Part shown: positions 1-8,782 of the stretch, in pieces
Layout of the letters: each line of letters opens with the position of its first letter
Position numbering within the stretch: position 1 is the stretch's first letter
NCBI GenBank assembly: GCA_001515945.1
Contig: LOER01000033.1
Location: 1-64,000, forward strand
Origin: Desulfitibacter sp. BRH_c19
GTDB lineage: Bacteria > Bacillota > DSM-16504 > Desulfitibacterales > Desulfitibacteraceae
Direction: 5' to 3'
Length of the DNA stretch: 64,000 bases
Translations under genes and position numbers: made by a program
Notes under the pieces: model-generated
The model's input: the letters and a program-made list of their open reading frames with translations, nothing else
What the model was told of the DNA's origin: nothing
The model's database searches: none

Positions 1-586
1 CTGTTATGAACATTTGACTTGTTTTTTCTACCATAAATACAAAGTCCATTAGGGCTGGTGAGTATACTGCCCCTCCTGCACATGGTCCCATAATTACTGC
101 TATTTGAGGTACTACTCCTGAGGCTTGGGTGTTTCTGTAAAATATTTGTCCGTAGCCGCTTAGTGCGTCTACTCCTTCTTGGATTCTAGCTCCTCCTGAG
201 TCGTTGATTCCTACACAGGGTGCTCCCATTTTCATTGCCATATCCATGACTTTACATATTTTCTTGGCATGCATTTCCCCAAGTGATCCTCCAACTACTG
301 TGAAGTCTTGGGCATAGACATAAACTAGTCTATCTCGTACTGTACCGTAGCCTGTTACTACTCCTTCTCCTGGTGCTTCTACTTTTTCCATTCCAAAGTT
401 TGTTGCTCTATGGGTGACATACATGTCTAGCTCTGTGAATGTGCCAGGGTCTAAAAATTTCTCTATACGTTCTCTGGCTGTCAGCTTGCCCTGGGAGTGC
501 TGTTTTTCTATCCTCTTTAAGCCGCCTCCCTGTTTTACTTTGTCTTGTCTATTTCGCAGCTCTGCTATCTTTTCTTCCATATTCAT
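1..586 (-). CDS. Acyl-CoA carboxylase, carboxyltransferase subunit (N-terminal part, runs off window)
   Basis: The first ~195 codons of a biotin-dependent carboxyltransferase of the PccB/MmdA type; the 3' end lies beyond base 1. The protein begins with [15 protein letters not shown] and continues with the family hallmarks [36 protein letters not shown], a Gly-rich [10 protein letters not shown] stretch and [16 protein letters not shown], which form the acyl-CoA carboxylase fold. The family moves carboxyl groups between biotin and propionyl-, acetyl- or methylmalonyl-CoA. The start is the ATG at 586, six bases behind GGGAG; a second in-frame ATG follows two codons later. Whether it works as a carboxylase or as a sodium-pumping methylmalonyl-CoA decarboxylase alpha subunit cannot be told without the neighbours. 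Confidence 0.9.
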   Translation of the reverse strand, partial: MNMEEKIAELRNRQDKVKQGGGLKRIEKQHSQGKLTARERIEKFLDPGTFTELDMYVTHRATNFGMEKVEAPGEGVVTGYGTVRDRLVYVYAQDFTVVGGSLGEMHAKKICKVMDMAMKMGAPCVGINDSGGARIQEGVDALSGYGQIFYRNTQASGVVPQIAVIMGPCAGGAVYSPALMDFVFMVEKTSQMFIT

Positions 587-751
587 AGTATCTCTCCCTG
601 TTTTTTGGTTTTTACCTATATTTAAGCCTTCAGCGATTTACTAATGATCAAATATCCTCGTAAAATCATACATTTTCCTACCTTATAAATACAATAATAA
701 TCTCTAATAATCCTTTTAAATATATGAAACATACTGGTATGTTTTCTTTTG

Positions 752-785
752 AAAAAACTAAAACCCCCATCACAAGATAGGGGTT
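752..785 (-). terminator. Rho-independent terminator after the NUDIX gene
   Basis: On the minus strand AACCCC and GGGGTT flank a short inner ATC/GAT stem, followed by a T-rich tail (TTTTAGTTTTTT). It lies about 10 bases past the NUDIX stop codon. Confidence 0.7.
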
Positions 786-794
786 AGCAGTTTG

Positions 795-1202
795 TTAGGA
801 GATGAGAGACGGGCCACATCCCGAAAATAGACTTATTTTATTAATAATTTTCTTGTTAGACTCTGAAAATTCAAATTTACCGGACCTCAGTTCATCCAAG
901 GTAACCCAATTGAATTCACCATCATGTTTACTTTCTGGTTCACCAAAGTTTCGTACACATAAATATGCGAGAATAACAATCTGTTTGTTATCAACCACAT
1001 GAGAAACCACTTTGAAAATATCAAGAATAGTAATGTCAATACTCAACTCTTCCTTAACGCTTCTCATTAAACCTATTTCTGGTTCCTCTCCTGAAACATG
1101 CCTTCCACCTGGAAATTCCCAAAAACCTGTGCTGTCGGGCCGACTGATCAAGAATGCGTTGCTTTCTTCTAGAATAGCAACAGTTGTTACTATAGTTTCC
1201 AT
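795..1202 (-). CDS. NUDIX hydrolase (MutT-like nucleoside triphosphate pyrophosphohydrolase)
   Basis: A 135-residue protein with the NUDIX fold. The NUDIX box is visible as GGRHVSGEEPEIGLMRSVKEEL (quoted in two parts: GGRHVSGEEPEIG, then LMRSVKEEL), which fits G-x5-E-x7-R-E-x2-E-x-G only loosely: the usual REE is VKEE. The segment TGFWEFPGG just before it is typical of MutT and CTP pyrophosphohydrolases that clean oxidised nucleotides. The start ATG follows GGAG. It stands alone, with its own terminator. The exact substrate cannot be deduced. Confidence 0.85.
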   Translation of the reverse strand: METIVTTVAILEESNAFLISRPDSTGFWEFPGGRHVSGEEPEIGLMRSVKEELSIDITILDIFKVVSHVVDNKQIVILAYLCVRNFGEPESKHDGEFNWVTLDELRSGKFEFSESNKKIINKISLFSGCGPSLIS

Positions 1203-1348
1203 ATCTCCACTCCTACTATCTTAACTTAATAAAGTTCATTATACCTGTTTTGTATTAATAAATGCATTCTACACTTAATGCCATTTACCTTCTTTTACAT
1301 ATTATTTGTGCATTGGAAAAAACATGAGAAGTGTTTATTATAAGAGAG

Positions 1349-1389
1349 CAAAAAATTAATGCTGCTTATCCCCTAAGCAGCATTAATTT
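1349..1389 (-). terminator. Terminator hairpin after the HesB-like locus
   Basis: A perfect inverted repeat with 16-base arms around a five-base spacer (arms 1353-1368 and 1374-1389), followed on the minus strand by TTTTTTGC. It sits just past the stop at 1393, so the disrupted HesB-like locus still ends in an intact terminator. Confidence 0.85.
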
Positions 1390-1392
1390 CGC

Positions 1393-1667
1393 TTAAAATC
1401 CTTCTATAACAACTTGTTTAAATGGTCCTATACCTTTAACATCTATATTGATGTTTTTTTCAGTTCCTTCATCATTTACTATATAGACTGTTATTCCATC
1501 TACTTCATAGGAATTATAATCATCTGGACTATCAGGTTTACCTGCATACACGGCAGGTCTAATAGATGTCCCCGCTCAACTACGGGTTATTTCTTTCTTT
1601 AAGACTATTTCACTAGTTTTCTTTCCTATTAACGATTTGGCATCTGGGGAAATTGTAATATTCATAA
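1393..1667 (-). pseudogene. HesB/IscA-like small protein, frameshifted and with in-frame TGA (selenoprotein candidate)
   Basis: From the ATG at 1667 (GGAGG eight bases upstream) the reading begins MNITISPDAKSLIGKK, a HesB/IscA-like N-terminus, and then runs into stops. A -1 shift at a run of six A residues (1615-1620) restores a good frame: TSEIVLKKEITRS, a TGA at 1576-1578, then AGTSIRPAVYAGKPDSPDDY, followed by SYEVDGITVYI and an end at 1393. The TGA is where a conserved Cys (or Sec) would be expected in small HesB-like proteins. A hairpin of bacterial SECIS type follows it. The frameshift means the locus is either a decayed gene, a sequencing error in a homopolymer, or a gene using programmed slippage. 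It follows the CoA-disulfide reductase gene by about 100 bases on the same strand. Confidence 0.55.
1540..1558 (-). promoter_or_regulatory. Possible bacterial SECIS hairpin
   Basis: ACCTGC and GCAGGT pair around the seven-base loop CGTGTAT. The loop opens 23 bases after the in-frame TGA and has G as its second base. Known bacterial SECIS elements have a small apical loop with an early G roughly 16-37 bases past the UGA. A lower GGAC/GTCC stem with an ATC/GAT extension and one bulged A is also possible. This is a visual match only. Confidence 0.4.
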
Positions 1668-1769
1668 TTCATGCCTCCTTTGATTAGATTCGTTTCAGTA
1701 ATACTAAGTAATAAATTCTCTATTTGTAGGAATTATCCTTCATGGAATATGAATAATCTTCAAATGTTT

Positions 1770-3434
1770 TTACTTTGGGGTTTTACCTGCCCAGACACTA
1801 TAACCTCCACTTAGATTTTTTACATTAAAGCCATGGTGCTTTAATATTTTATATGCTAGGTAAGATCTGTAACCAATTCCACAGTATAAAACGGTTGGAG
1901 CATCTTTGTCTAAATCGCCAAACCATTCACGTATCTCATCAACTGGCATTATTTCTGAATCTGGAATGCGTCCCATATCATCTATATCAGACATACTCCT
2001 ACAATCTACTACTTGTAGTTTTTCTCCCTTTCCTAATGCTTCATTAAACTCGTTTATATTTATTGTTTCTATTTCACCACGCATTAAATTTGAAGCTACC
2101 ATTCCAGCAATTATTACAGGGTCCTTTGCTGAGGAAAATGGAGGAGCATAAGCCAGGTCTAGGTTTTCTAAATCTTCAACAGTCAACTTAGCATAAATTG
2201 CTGTTGCTAATACATCTATTCTCTTGTCAACTCCCTTTGCACCTACAACTTGTGCCCCTAATATCCGCCCTGTTCTTTTTTCAGCCAGAAGCTTAATTAT
2301 CATCCATTCTGCTCCAGGATAATACCCTGAGTGACTTTTTGTTGCAGAGTAAGAAAGAAAATATTCAATCTTTTCTTTAGCAATTTCTTTTTCAGATAAT
2401 CCAGTTTTTGCAGCAACTATATCAAATATTTTTACAATGAATGTTCCTAAAGCACCTTTAAACTTTAGCTTTCCTCCAGCTACATTTGCACCAGCAACCC
2501 TTCCTTGCTTGTTCGCTGGGCCTGCCAAAGGCATTCTCATCTTTTTGCCTGTTACAAGGTGTGTTGATTCAACAATATCTCCTGCAGCGTATATGTGGGG
2601 ATCATTGGTTTGCATATATTCATTTACAACCACTCCACCAGCATAGCCAATCTCTATATCAGCATCTTCTAAAATACAAAGGTTTGGTTTAACACCTATT
2701 GATACTACTACTAAATCTACCTCAATTGATGTACCTTGTTCGAGTATTATTTTTTCAACTTTTCCATTTTTTCCTTCAAATTCTGTAACTCCCTGGCCAA
2801 GTATTAAATGAACATTCTTGTTTTCAAGTTCTGTTTGTATTTTCTTTGTCATTTCATGGTCAATTGCCGGTAGAACCTGTTTATCCTTCTCAACTAATAC
2901 AACTTCCAAACCTTTATTAACAAAGGCTTCGACTATTTCTAGGCCAACGAATCCTGCACCTATAACAGCTACCTTTTTAAGATTAGTATTTGCCATACCC
3001 TCTAAAATATTATCCATATCTTGAACAGTCCATAGATTATGTATATTCTCCAAATCAATTCCTGGTATTGGTGGTTTTAGGGAGCTCCCACCAGTAGCAA
3101 CAATCAATTTGTCATAGCTTTCCCAAAAGGTTTCTCCATTGGTATGATTCATAACTTGAACTTTCCTGTTTGCCCTGTCTATCTTTATTACCTCATGATT
3201 TATTTTGGCATCTATGTTATACCAATTTTTAAATCGATCAGGAGATACTAAAAAGAGATTATCTCTTTCTTCAATCTGTCCTCCGATATGATATGGTAGA
3301 CCACAATTGGCGAAAGATACATGTGCACCCCGCTCGAACATGATAATTTCAGCAGCTTCATCTACACGTCTAGCCTTAGTAGCAGCTCCAGCTCCTCCTG
3401 CTACCCCGCCAATTACTACGATTTTTCTTTTCAA
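1770..3434 (-). CDS. CoA-disulfide reductase with C-terminal rhodanese domain
   Basis: A 554-residue flavoprotein of the pyridine nucleotide-disulfide reductase family. It has the FAD-binding VVIGGVAGGAGAATKARR motif at the N-terminus, the single catalytic Cys in SFANCGLPYHIGG near residue 43, an NAD(P)H-binding VIGAGFVGLEIVEAF motif near 160, a second FAD motif YAAGDIVE near 285, and a C-terminal rhodanese domain (about 455-554) with active-site Cys in VLYCGIGYRS. The length fits CoADR-rhodanese fusions, which reduce CoA disulfides, persulfides or polysulfide. The start is TTG at 3434 with GAGGGGG eight bases upstream. The HesB-like locus follows on the same strand, suggesting a thiol/sulfur role. 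Confidence 0.92.
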   Translation of the reverse strand: MKRKIVVIGGVAGGAGAATKARRVDEAAEIIMFERGAHVSFANCGLPYHIGGQIEERDNLFLVSPDRFKNWYNIDAKINHEVIKIDRANRKVQVMNHTNGETFWESYDKLIVATGGSSLKPPIPGIDLENIHNLWTVQDMDNILEGMANTNLKKVAVIGAGFVGLEIVEAFVNKGLEVVLVEKDKQVLPAIDHEMTKKIQTELENKNVHLILGQGVTEFEGKNGKVEKIILEQGTSIEVDLVVVSIGVKPNLCILEDADIEIGYAGGVVVNEYMQTNDPHIYAAGDIVESTHLVTGKKMRMPLAGPANKQGRVAGANVAGGKLKFKGALGTFIVKIFDIVAAKTGLSEKEIAKEKIEYFLSYSATKSHSGYYPGAEWMIIKLLAEKRTGRILGAQVVGAKGVDKRIDVLATAIYAKLTVEDLENLDLAYAPPFSSAKDPVIIAGMVASNLMRGEIETININEFNEALGKGEKLQVVDCRSMSDIDDMGRIPDSEIMPVDEIREWFGDLDKDAPTVLYCGIGYRSYLAYKILKHHGFNVKNLSGGYSVWAGKTPK

Positions 3435-3714
3435 AAAAATACCCCCTCAAATATATTATTTTTAAACTATTAATACGATATAGAACATGTTTTAACTATC
3501 TCTATTCTACTATCATAAATTATTATTTCAACTATATATAGCAAATATCCTGTTCTTAGAAGAGCAAATCTTAATTTAGTCATATGCCTAAATATTATCT
3601 GGAGGACAAAAGGTGTCTAATGACATTATTTATAAAAAGGATTCTAGGGTTTAAAATAGAAGATTATTCAGTAGCTTAAATAGATATTTCCAATGCTCTT
3701 TGGAGGTGATATTA

Positions 3715-4836
3715 GTGAGAAAAATAATTTCAACAGTCATATTTCTGATATTACTAGTTCTTCCTGCTGTCGCTAGTGCTAATGATTTGCTAGGTGAAGA
3801 TTATTATGATGATATACCAGAACCCGTCATGGCAAGGGCAAAAATAATTGACTTACTTGATGAAGGTGAAGGTGAATATGGTTTTGTCCACCAGACATTT
3901 TCAGCAGAAATTCTTGCCGGACCCTTTAAAGGAGAAAAAGTTCTTGTAGAAAACGCATTTTCTGATAACCCTGCAATGGATATGATGATTAATCCAGGTG
4001 ATAAGGTTATTTTAGCAATGGATGTAATAGATAACCAGATCACTACTGCTTATCCACAAGATTTTTACAGGGAATTTCATATTTATATGTTACTTGGCAT
4101 ATTTGTTTTAGTTTTGTTAGTAATTGGACAGCTAAAAGGTTTGAAGGCAATTTTAACCCTTGCTATCACAGTATTTTTGATTGCTAAGGTGATGCTCCCT
4201 GCCATGTTACAGGGTTATGATCCACTTCTGCTGGCCATAGGAATCTCCGTTATAGTTACTACTATAACTCTGGTAGTTATTAGTGGATTTACTAGCAAGA
4301 CACTTGCAGCTATCTTAGGTACCACAGGTGGTGTTCTCATTGCAGCCTTTATATCACTTTGGATTGGCCATGCCGCTAAACTAACCGGTTTAAGTGGACA
4401 GGAAGCTCAAATGCTAATGTATATTGCAGATAGTGTGGGCTTTAATTTTAAAAATTTACTTTTTGCAGGTATGATAATTGGGGCTTTAGGGGCTGTTATG
4501 GATGTAAGCATGTCAATAGCATCCTCCATGGAAGAAATTAAACTTAACAATCCTTCTATTTCAAGGTCTAGGCTGATTCGATCTGGAATGAATGTAGGAA
4601 AAGATATCATGGGTACCATGAGTAATACCTTAATTCTAGCTTACACAGGAACATCAATTCCCTTGTTGTTGTTGTTCTTGGCTTATCAGCAATCCTATTT
4701 AAAGATAGCTAATATGGACTTTATCGCAACGGAATTTGTAAGAGCATTGTCAGGAAGTATAGGACTTATATTTGCAATTCCCATTACAGCTTTAGTGACT
4801 GCAGCATTAACAAAAACCTCAAAAAAAGAGAGCTGA
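3715..4836 (+). CDS. YibE/F-like multi-pass membrane protein
   Basis: A membrane protein of about 373 residues. It has a signal-like hydrophobic N-terminus (IISTVIFLILLVLPAVASA), an extracytoplasmic beta-rich part with FKGEKVLVENAF at about 30-120, then seven or so hydrophobic segments. The domain pattern matches the YibE/F family, whose function is unknown. GTG at 3715 is taken as the start because GGAGG lies eight bases before it; the longer frame starting at 3700 has no ribosome binding site. It is a single gene, convergent with the feo operon, with its own weak terminator. Confidence 0.8.
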   Translation: MRKIISTVIFLILLVLPAVASANDLLGEDYYDDIPEPVMARAKIIDLLDEGEGEYGFVHQTFSAEILAGPFKGEKVLVENAFSDNPAMDMMINPGDKVILAMDVIDNQITTAYPQDFYREFHIYMLLGIFVLVLLVIGQLKGLKAILTLAITVFLIAKVMLPAMLQGYDPLLLAIGISVIVTTITLVVISGFTSKTLAAILGTTGGVLIAAFISLWIGHAAKLTGLSGQEAQMLMYIADSVGFNFKNLLFAGMIIGALGAVMDVSMSIASSMEEIKLNNPSISRSRLIRSGMNVGKDIMGTMSNTLILAYTGTSIPLLLLFLAYQQSYLKIANMDFIATEFVRALSGSIGLIFAIPITALVTAALTKTSKKES

Positions 4837-4853
4837 AACTTTTATTCTCTTTT
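4824..4853 (+). terminator. Weak terminator at the end of the YibE/F gene
   Basis: AAAAGAGA (4824-4831) pairs with TCTCTTTT (4846-4853), overlapping the stop codon. The stem is AT-rich and the tail short, so efficiency is uncertain. Confidence 0.45.
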
Positions 4854-4955
4854 CCCCAAGATTCATCATTTCTATAAGGGTTTGGCCTAGACATGCTTAT
4901 TAGCAGAAGAAAACGGCGTAGAGCAATGGCGAAAGGAAAGACTATAGAAGTATTA

Positions 4956-5001
4956 ATAAGAAAAAGTGGCCCTAGTGGAAGACACACTTTGGGACCACTT
5001 T
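4956..5001 (-). terminator. Terminator of the feo operon
   Basis: On the minus strand AAAGTGG-T-CCC pairs with GGGCCACTTT and is followed by TTTTTC. It lies 20 bases past the stop of the small Cys-rich gene, the last gene of the feo operon. Confidence 0.75.
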
Positions 5002-5020
5002 CCTCTTGAGGTGGCAAAAT

Positions 5021-5188
5021 TTAATAAGACTGCTGCTGCGAGTGTTTAATCTTACATTTGCTACAATTTCCATTACAACTATGCATATTTATTGGTGTAT
5101 TACAACGAGGACATTTTAAAATAATTTCACCTTTTTTAATTGGAAAACCACACATAGTACAACATAGATTCTTAGCATTACTATCCAT
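5021..5188 (-). CDS. Small Cys-rich zinc-ribbon-like protein downstream of FeoB
   Basis: A 55-residue protein, too short for many gene finders. It starts MDSNAKNLCCTMCGFPIKKG and contains eight Cys in CCxxC, CPRC and CNGNCSKC patterns, typical of zinc or iron-sulfur binding knuckles. It follows feoB after only six bases and precedes the operon terminator, so it is probably the third gene of the ferrous-iron uptake operon. Comparable small Cys-rich reading frames often follow feoB in Clostridia. The ribosome binding site (AGCGAG or a distant AAGGA) is poor. It is in the same frame as feoB, separated by the feoB TAG stop; see findings. Confidence 0.75.
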   Translation of the reverse strand: MDSNAKNLCCTMCGFPIKKGEIILKCPRCNTPINMHSCNGNCSKCKIKHSQQQSY

Positions 5189-5194
5189 CTCGCT

Positions 5195-7150
5195 CTACAT
5201 CCTTTCAATAGACTTAGGAGAACTAATTTTTATCTTTGTAATAAAGGCTATTGCAAGTACAATTAAACTAAAGACTATACTTACCACAAGTGGATTTGTA
5301 GAAAATGAACTTATCTTAGCTATAATACCACCAACAGAAAAGGCAATTACCCATGTTGCTAACCAAATTATAACAGCCTCTTTTTTACCTCTTTCTTTAA
5401 ATAGTACCATTACCGAAGCAATACACGGTACAAACAGCGTTATAGTTACTAGAGCTACTAGAATCTGCATCGGTTCCAAAGTCATATCATTTAACCCTGC
5501 TGCCCCAAAATCTCTTCTTACTATACCCATAATAAATGCAGTAGCACTTTCTGGAGGCAAATCCAGTAATCCTGTAGTCAAAGGTGCTAGAATTTTTTGT
5601 AACCATTTTAGGACACCTGTTAGTTGCAAGAAGCTTATCAAGAAAGCTCCAATTGCAAACAATGGGAAAGCCTCCTTTAAAAAGTTATATGATTTTATTG
5701 TTGTTTTCTTTAAAACATTCATCACTCTTGGTAATCTTAATGGTGGCAAATCAATTAACAGGTCTGATGACTTGCCTGGTAAAAACCTACTTAAAAGAGT
5801 TCCTATCAATATAAAGATTGAAATAATTATTATTGTATATGCTAGGGCATAATTAGCACCTAAAGTAGCCAACATGGCTGCAATAACTCCTAACTGAGCA
5901 GAGCAGGGAACAGTCAAAGCAAGCAGAAAAACTGTAATGCGTTTTTCTCTTTCTGTTCCAAGTATCCTTGTGACTATGGTAGCCATTGTTACACACCCAA
6001 GGCCAAGAATTAGAGGAATTATGGCCCTTCCATTTAATCCAATTGAATTTAACCCTCTATCAACTAATGCTGCAAGTCTTGGCAAGTAACCAGAATCTTC
6101 AAAAACAGATAGGAATAAGTAAAAACCTATTACTAAAGGCATTAATAACCCAATTACATAAGAAAATGTCATTGTTAGAACTCCAAACTCACCAATTAGA
6201 ATATACCCTAACCAGCCATTCTCATCTAAGAATTGACCAACTAACCCTCGCATTATAGGTTCATAATATTCACCCATAATAATATCCTCTGTAATCCCAA
6301 CTACCCCTTCAGCAACGAAAACACCTATTACTTGATACATTAGCCATAGTGCAAACAAGAGAATTGGTATTCCTGTAATAGGCCTAATCATGATTCTGCT
6401 TAGCCACTTGCCAAATACCCTTGTTTTACTGGTATGCTCCAAAACCCCTTCTATAATAGCGTTTACCCTTTTACGTCTAAGTAGATATATTTGTTCCATT
6501 TCAGCACCAGGTTCCAAGCCATGCCTTTGCGCTACTATATGGTCACCTTCAAGGATAAGCAATGCTTCCCCCTGATGACCCACCCTATTTCTCATGTACA
6601 TCATTTTATCTTTAATTTCAGGAGTGGGATTTCCTTTGACCGCTTTTTCAATAGATTTCTTTGCCTGATCTATACCTTTTCTTTTAACTGCTACCGTGGG
6701 AATTACAGGTACACCCAATTCTTTTGTGAGTAACTCAAAATTAATTATTAAACCTTCCTTTTCAGCTTCATCTATCATATTTAAAGCTACCACTACTGGT
6801 ATCCCAGTATCGATGATTTGTTGAGTTAGAAATAAATCTCTTTCCAAATGAAGGGCATTAACAACATTGAGAACTATATCTGCATTTAAAATAATATCCC
6901 TAGCTATTCTTTCTTCATCATTAAAAGATGATAGCCCATATACACCTGGTGTATCGATAATCACATCCTTACCCAGTTTTCCATGAGAAATTTCTAAAGT
7001 TGTACCGGGATAATTTGATACGTCTACATATAGATTAGTTAATGCGTTAAAAAATACGGATTTTCCTGAATTTGGGTTCCCTGCTAAGACTATTTTTCTA
7101 GCCCCTGTAGGAATTTCAATAGGTAGGTCTTTTCCATGACAATGTGCCAC
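5195..7150 (-). CDS. feoB: Ferrous iron transport protein B
   Basis: A 651-residue FeoB. It has an N-terminal G domain with the P-loop GNPNSGKS (residues about 26-33), switch II DTPGVYGL, and NMID for guanine recognition, a helical GDI-like region to about residue 210, and then two Gate-domain halves and a FeoB_C core with about ten membrane segments. The Cys-containing pore motifs ILGLGCVTMA and VPCSAQLG are present. FeoB imports Fe2+ across the cytoplasmic membrane under anaerobic conditions. It lies 33 bases behind feoA in an operon with a Fur-like box. It stops with TAG (5195-5197), in frame with the next small gene. Confidence 0.97.
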   Translation of the reverse strand: MAHCHGKDLPIEIPTGARKIVLAGNPNSGKSVFFNALTNLYVDVSNYPGTTLEISHGKLGKDVIIDTPGVYGLSSFNDEERIARDIILNADIVLNVVNALHLERDLFLTQQIIDTGIPVVVALNMIDEAEKEGLIINFELLTKELGVPVIPTVAVKRKGIDQAKKSIEKAVKGNPTPEIKDKMMYMRNRVGHQGEALLILEGDHIVAQRHGLEPGAEMEQIYLLRRKRVNAIIEGVLEHTSKTRVFGKWLSRIMIRPITGIPILLFALWLMYQVIGVFVAEGVVGITEDIIMGEYYEPIMRGLVGQFLDENGWLGYILIGEFGVLTMTFSYVIGLLMPLVIGFYLFLSVFEDSGYLPRLAALVDRGLNSIGLNGRAIIPLILGLGCVTMATIVTRILGTEREKRITVFLLALTVPCSAQLGVIAAMLATLGANYALAYTIIIISIFILIGTLLSRFLPGKSSDLLIDLPPLRLPRVMNVLKKTTIKSYNFLKEAFPLFAIGAFLISFLQLTGVLKWLQKILAPLTTGLLDLPPESATAFIMGIVRRDFGAAGLNDMTLEPMQILVALVTITLFVPCIASVMVLFKERGKKEAVIIWLATWVIAFSVGGIIAKISSFSTNPLVVSIVFSLIVLAIAFITKIKISSPKSIERM

Positions 7151-7183
7151 AATAGTTCATCTCCTAATGTAAATATTTATTTC

Positions 7184-7402
7184 TTATGACAAAGCAACAA
7201 AAATTTGTTTTGCTAATCCTCTACCAAGAACTATCTCTTGCAAGTTTTTTCGGATAATAATGGGACCCGCTGGTACAATCTCCTCACAGATAGCATTTTC
7301 CCCTTCCCCTAAGCCAAATCTAATTGTTTGAGCTCTAATATATGGATCAACGATGGAAATAATTTTAAACATCTGCCCTTTTTTGATTTCTTCTAAAGTC
7401 AC
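7184..7402 (-). CDS. feoA: Ferrous iron transport protein A
   Basis: A 72-residue SH3-like FeoA protein (TLEEIKKGQMFKIISI near the start, GPIIIRKNLQEIVLGRGLA near the end), first gene of the feo operon and presumed cytoplasmic partner of FeoB. The start is GTG at 7402 with AAGGAG nine bases upstream. The Fur-like box 7417-7431 lies directly upstream and overlaps the leader, so iron repression is expected. Confidence 0.93.
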   Translation of the reverse strand: MTLEEIKKGQMFKIISIVDPYIRAQTIRFGLGEGENAICEEIVPAGPIIIRKNLQEIVLGRGLAKQIFVALS

Positions 7403-7416
7403 AGCTCATCACTCCT

Positions 7417-7431
7417 TGATAATAATTCTCA
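7417..7431 (-). promoter_or_regulatory. Fur box upstream of feoA
   Basis: The minus strand reads TGAGAATTATTATCA, one mismatch from the 7-1-7 Fur consensus TGATAATNATTATCA. It lies 15 bases before the feoA start codon, where a bound repressor would block transcription. Confidence 0.75.
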
Positions 7432-7552
7432 TTGAGAGGCCAAATAATAAATGGCGTTATTTTTACACCACTATAATATAATTGATAACCTTTATCACTA
7501 TTTTCGCCTTTATCGTACTATTTGTCAAGTCTTTTTTGAGAAACATTTTCAA

Positions 7553-7594
7553 TTAAAAAACCCCTTTTGACCTTTACGCCAAGTATAAGGGTTT
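7553..7594 (-). terminator. Terminator after the antiporter operon
   Basis: On the minus strand AAACCCTT pairs with AAGGGGTTT (one bulged G) and is followed by a T run. It lies about 20 bases past the antiporter stop codon. Confidence 0.65.
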
Positions 7595-7614
7595 CAATAT
7601 AACTTCTGGCGAAC

Positions 7615-8775
7615 TTATATGACTTTCTGCTTTAAGTATTTGTCATTAATTGCCTTTGACCATGCTGGGGCTTTGTTAAATAAAAACACCCCTATAAAAG
7701 CTGTAGTCAATATATAAATACCACTAAATACTCGTAGTTGCGATGGTGCCATGGCTGCTATTATCGCCGAGAATTCTCCCCTTTGCCCCAAGGACAAACC
7801 TGCTCTAATTGAAACCCTTGATGACAAACCATACATTCTACCCCCATAAAAACCAACGATTATTTTACCGATGATTGACCATAAAATAAGTACAATTAAG
7901 AATAAAATATTAGGAACAGTTTCTCCAAAAGAAATAGATGTGCCAAACCAGAAGAAAAAGAATGGAAGAGTAATATCTCTAACAGGTAGTATTAAATGCT
8001 CTAACTCCTTAGCCCTTCCAGTTTCTGAGAGCATTACTCCAGCCAAAAAAGCCCCCAGAACTTCTGACAAGCCTAATGCAATTGCTAGTCCAGCATATCC
8101 AAATGCAATTCCTACTGCAAATAGCGACATAAAATCCATTTCTAGGTATTTTTCAACAAAATTGCTTAGTTTTCGAAAACCATAATACCCAATTATTATA
8201 GCGCCACCTGTCATAATTATAATCTTAAGGAATAGAACTCCCATAAATTGACCTGTAATTTCGGCTCCTGAGTATGCACCAGCTAAAAAGGATACTAGAA
8301 TAGGGGCTGCCAAATCTTCGAAAATGAGTAGAGCAAGTATAAACTCTGCTTCTGGATTAGCTAGTCTTTTTTTCTCTTCAAGCATCTTAGCTGTAATAGA
8401 TGAACTACTTGCATAGGCTACTGCACCTATAAGAAAAGCTGTCAATAAATTAAACCCAAATAAGAGTGCAATTAAAAACCCTATTCCCAAGTTTAATATC
8501 AGATCAAGAACACCAGCAGGCCATACCTTTTTTGAGATACTTAGCATTCTTTGTAATGGAAACTCTAATCCCAATAAAAAAAACAAAAGAACGATACCTA
8601 TTTCTGCTATTGTATGTAAAGTCTCACTTTTGCTAAAGGCACCAGCTAATAGTATACCTACTATAATAAATAGAAGTACTGAAGGAATCCGAATTCTTTG
8701 GGAGGCAAAACTAATGCTGAAAAACAGAAGTAACATAATTCCCCCGAGCAACAGCAAAGATACATTTTCCAGCAT
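7615..8775 (-). CDS. CPA2-family K+/H+ antiporter subunit (KhtU-like)
   Basis: A 386-residue membrane protein with about 12 hydrophobic segments. LLFFLLGLEFPLQRM and FEDLAAPILVSFLAG are characteristic of the Na+/H+ exchanger domain of CPA2 antiporters, where the conserved acidic residue of the FEDL region takes part in ion exchange. It lacks the C-terminal RCK domain of KefB/KefC; that role is supplied by the TrkA-C protein encoded just upstream, eight bases away. Together they resemble Bacillus KhtTU, which exports K+ and helps pH or methylglyoxal resistance. No KhtS homologue is present. Confidence 0.87.
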   Translation of the reverse strand: MLENVSLLLLGGIMLLLFFSISFASQRIRIPSVLLFIIVGILLAGAFSKSETLHTIAEIGIVLLFFLLGLEFPLQRMLSISKKVWPAGVLDLILNLGIGFLIALLFGFNLLTAFLIGAVAYASSSSITAKMLEEKKRLANPEAEFILALLIFEDLAAPILVSFLAGAYSGAEITGQFMGVLFLKIIIMTGGAIIIGYYGFRKLSNFVEKYLEMDFMSLFAVGIAFGYAGLAIALGLSEVLGAFLAGVMLSETGRAKELEHLILPVRDITLPFFFFWFGTSISFGETVPNILFLIVLILWSIIGKIIVGFYGGRMYGLSSRVSIRAGLSLGQRGEFSAIIAAMAPSQLRVFSGIYILTTAFIGVFLFNKAPAWSKAINDKYLKQKVI

Positions 8776-8782
8776 TAATTAT

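Noticed and set aside
4893-5009. 38-codon basic reading frame on the plus strand (starts MLISRRKRRRAM)
   Set aside because: No ribosome binding site, and it overlaps the terminator hairpin of the convergent feo operon.
5058-5852. Long plus-strand frame (264 codons)
   Set aside because: Antisense shadow of feoB; composition is that of reverse-read membrane codons and no start site is present.
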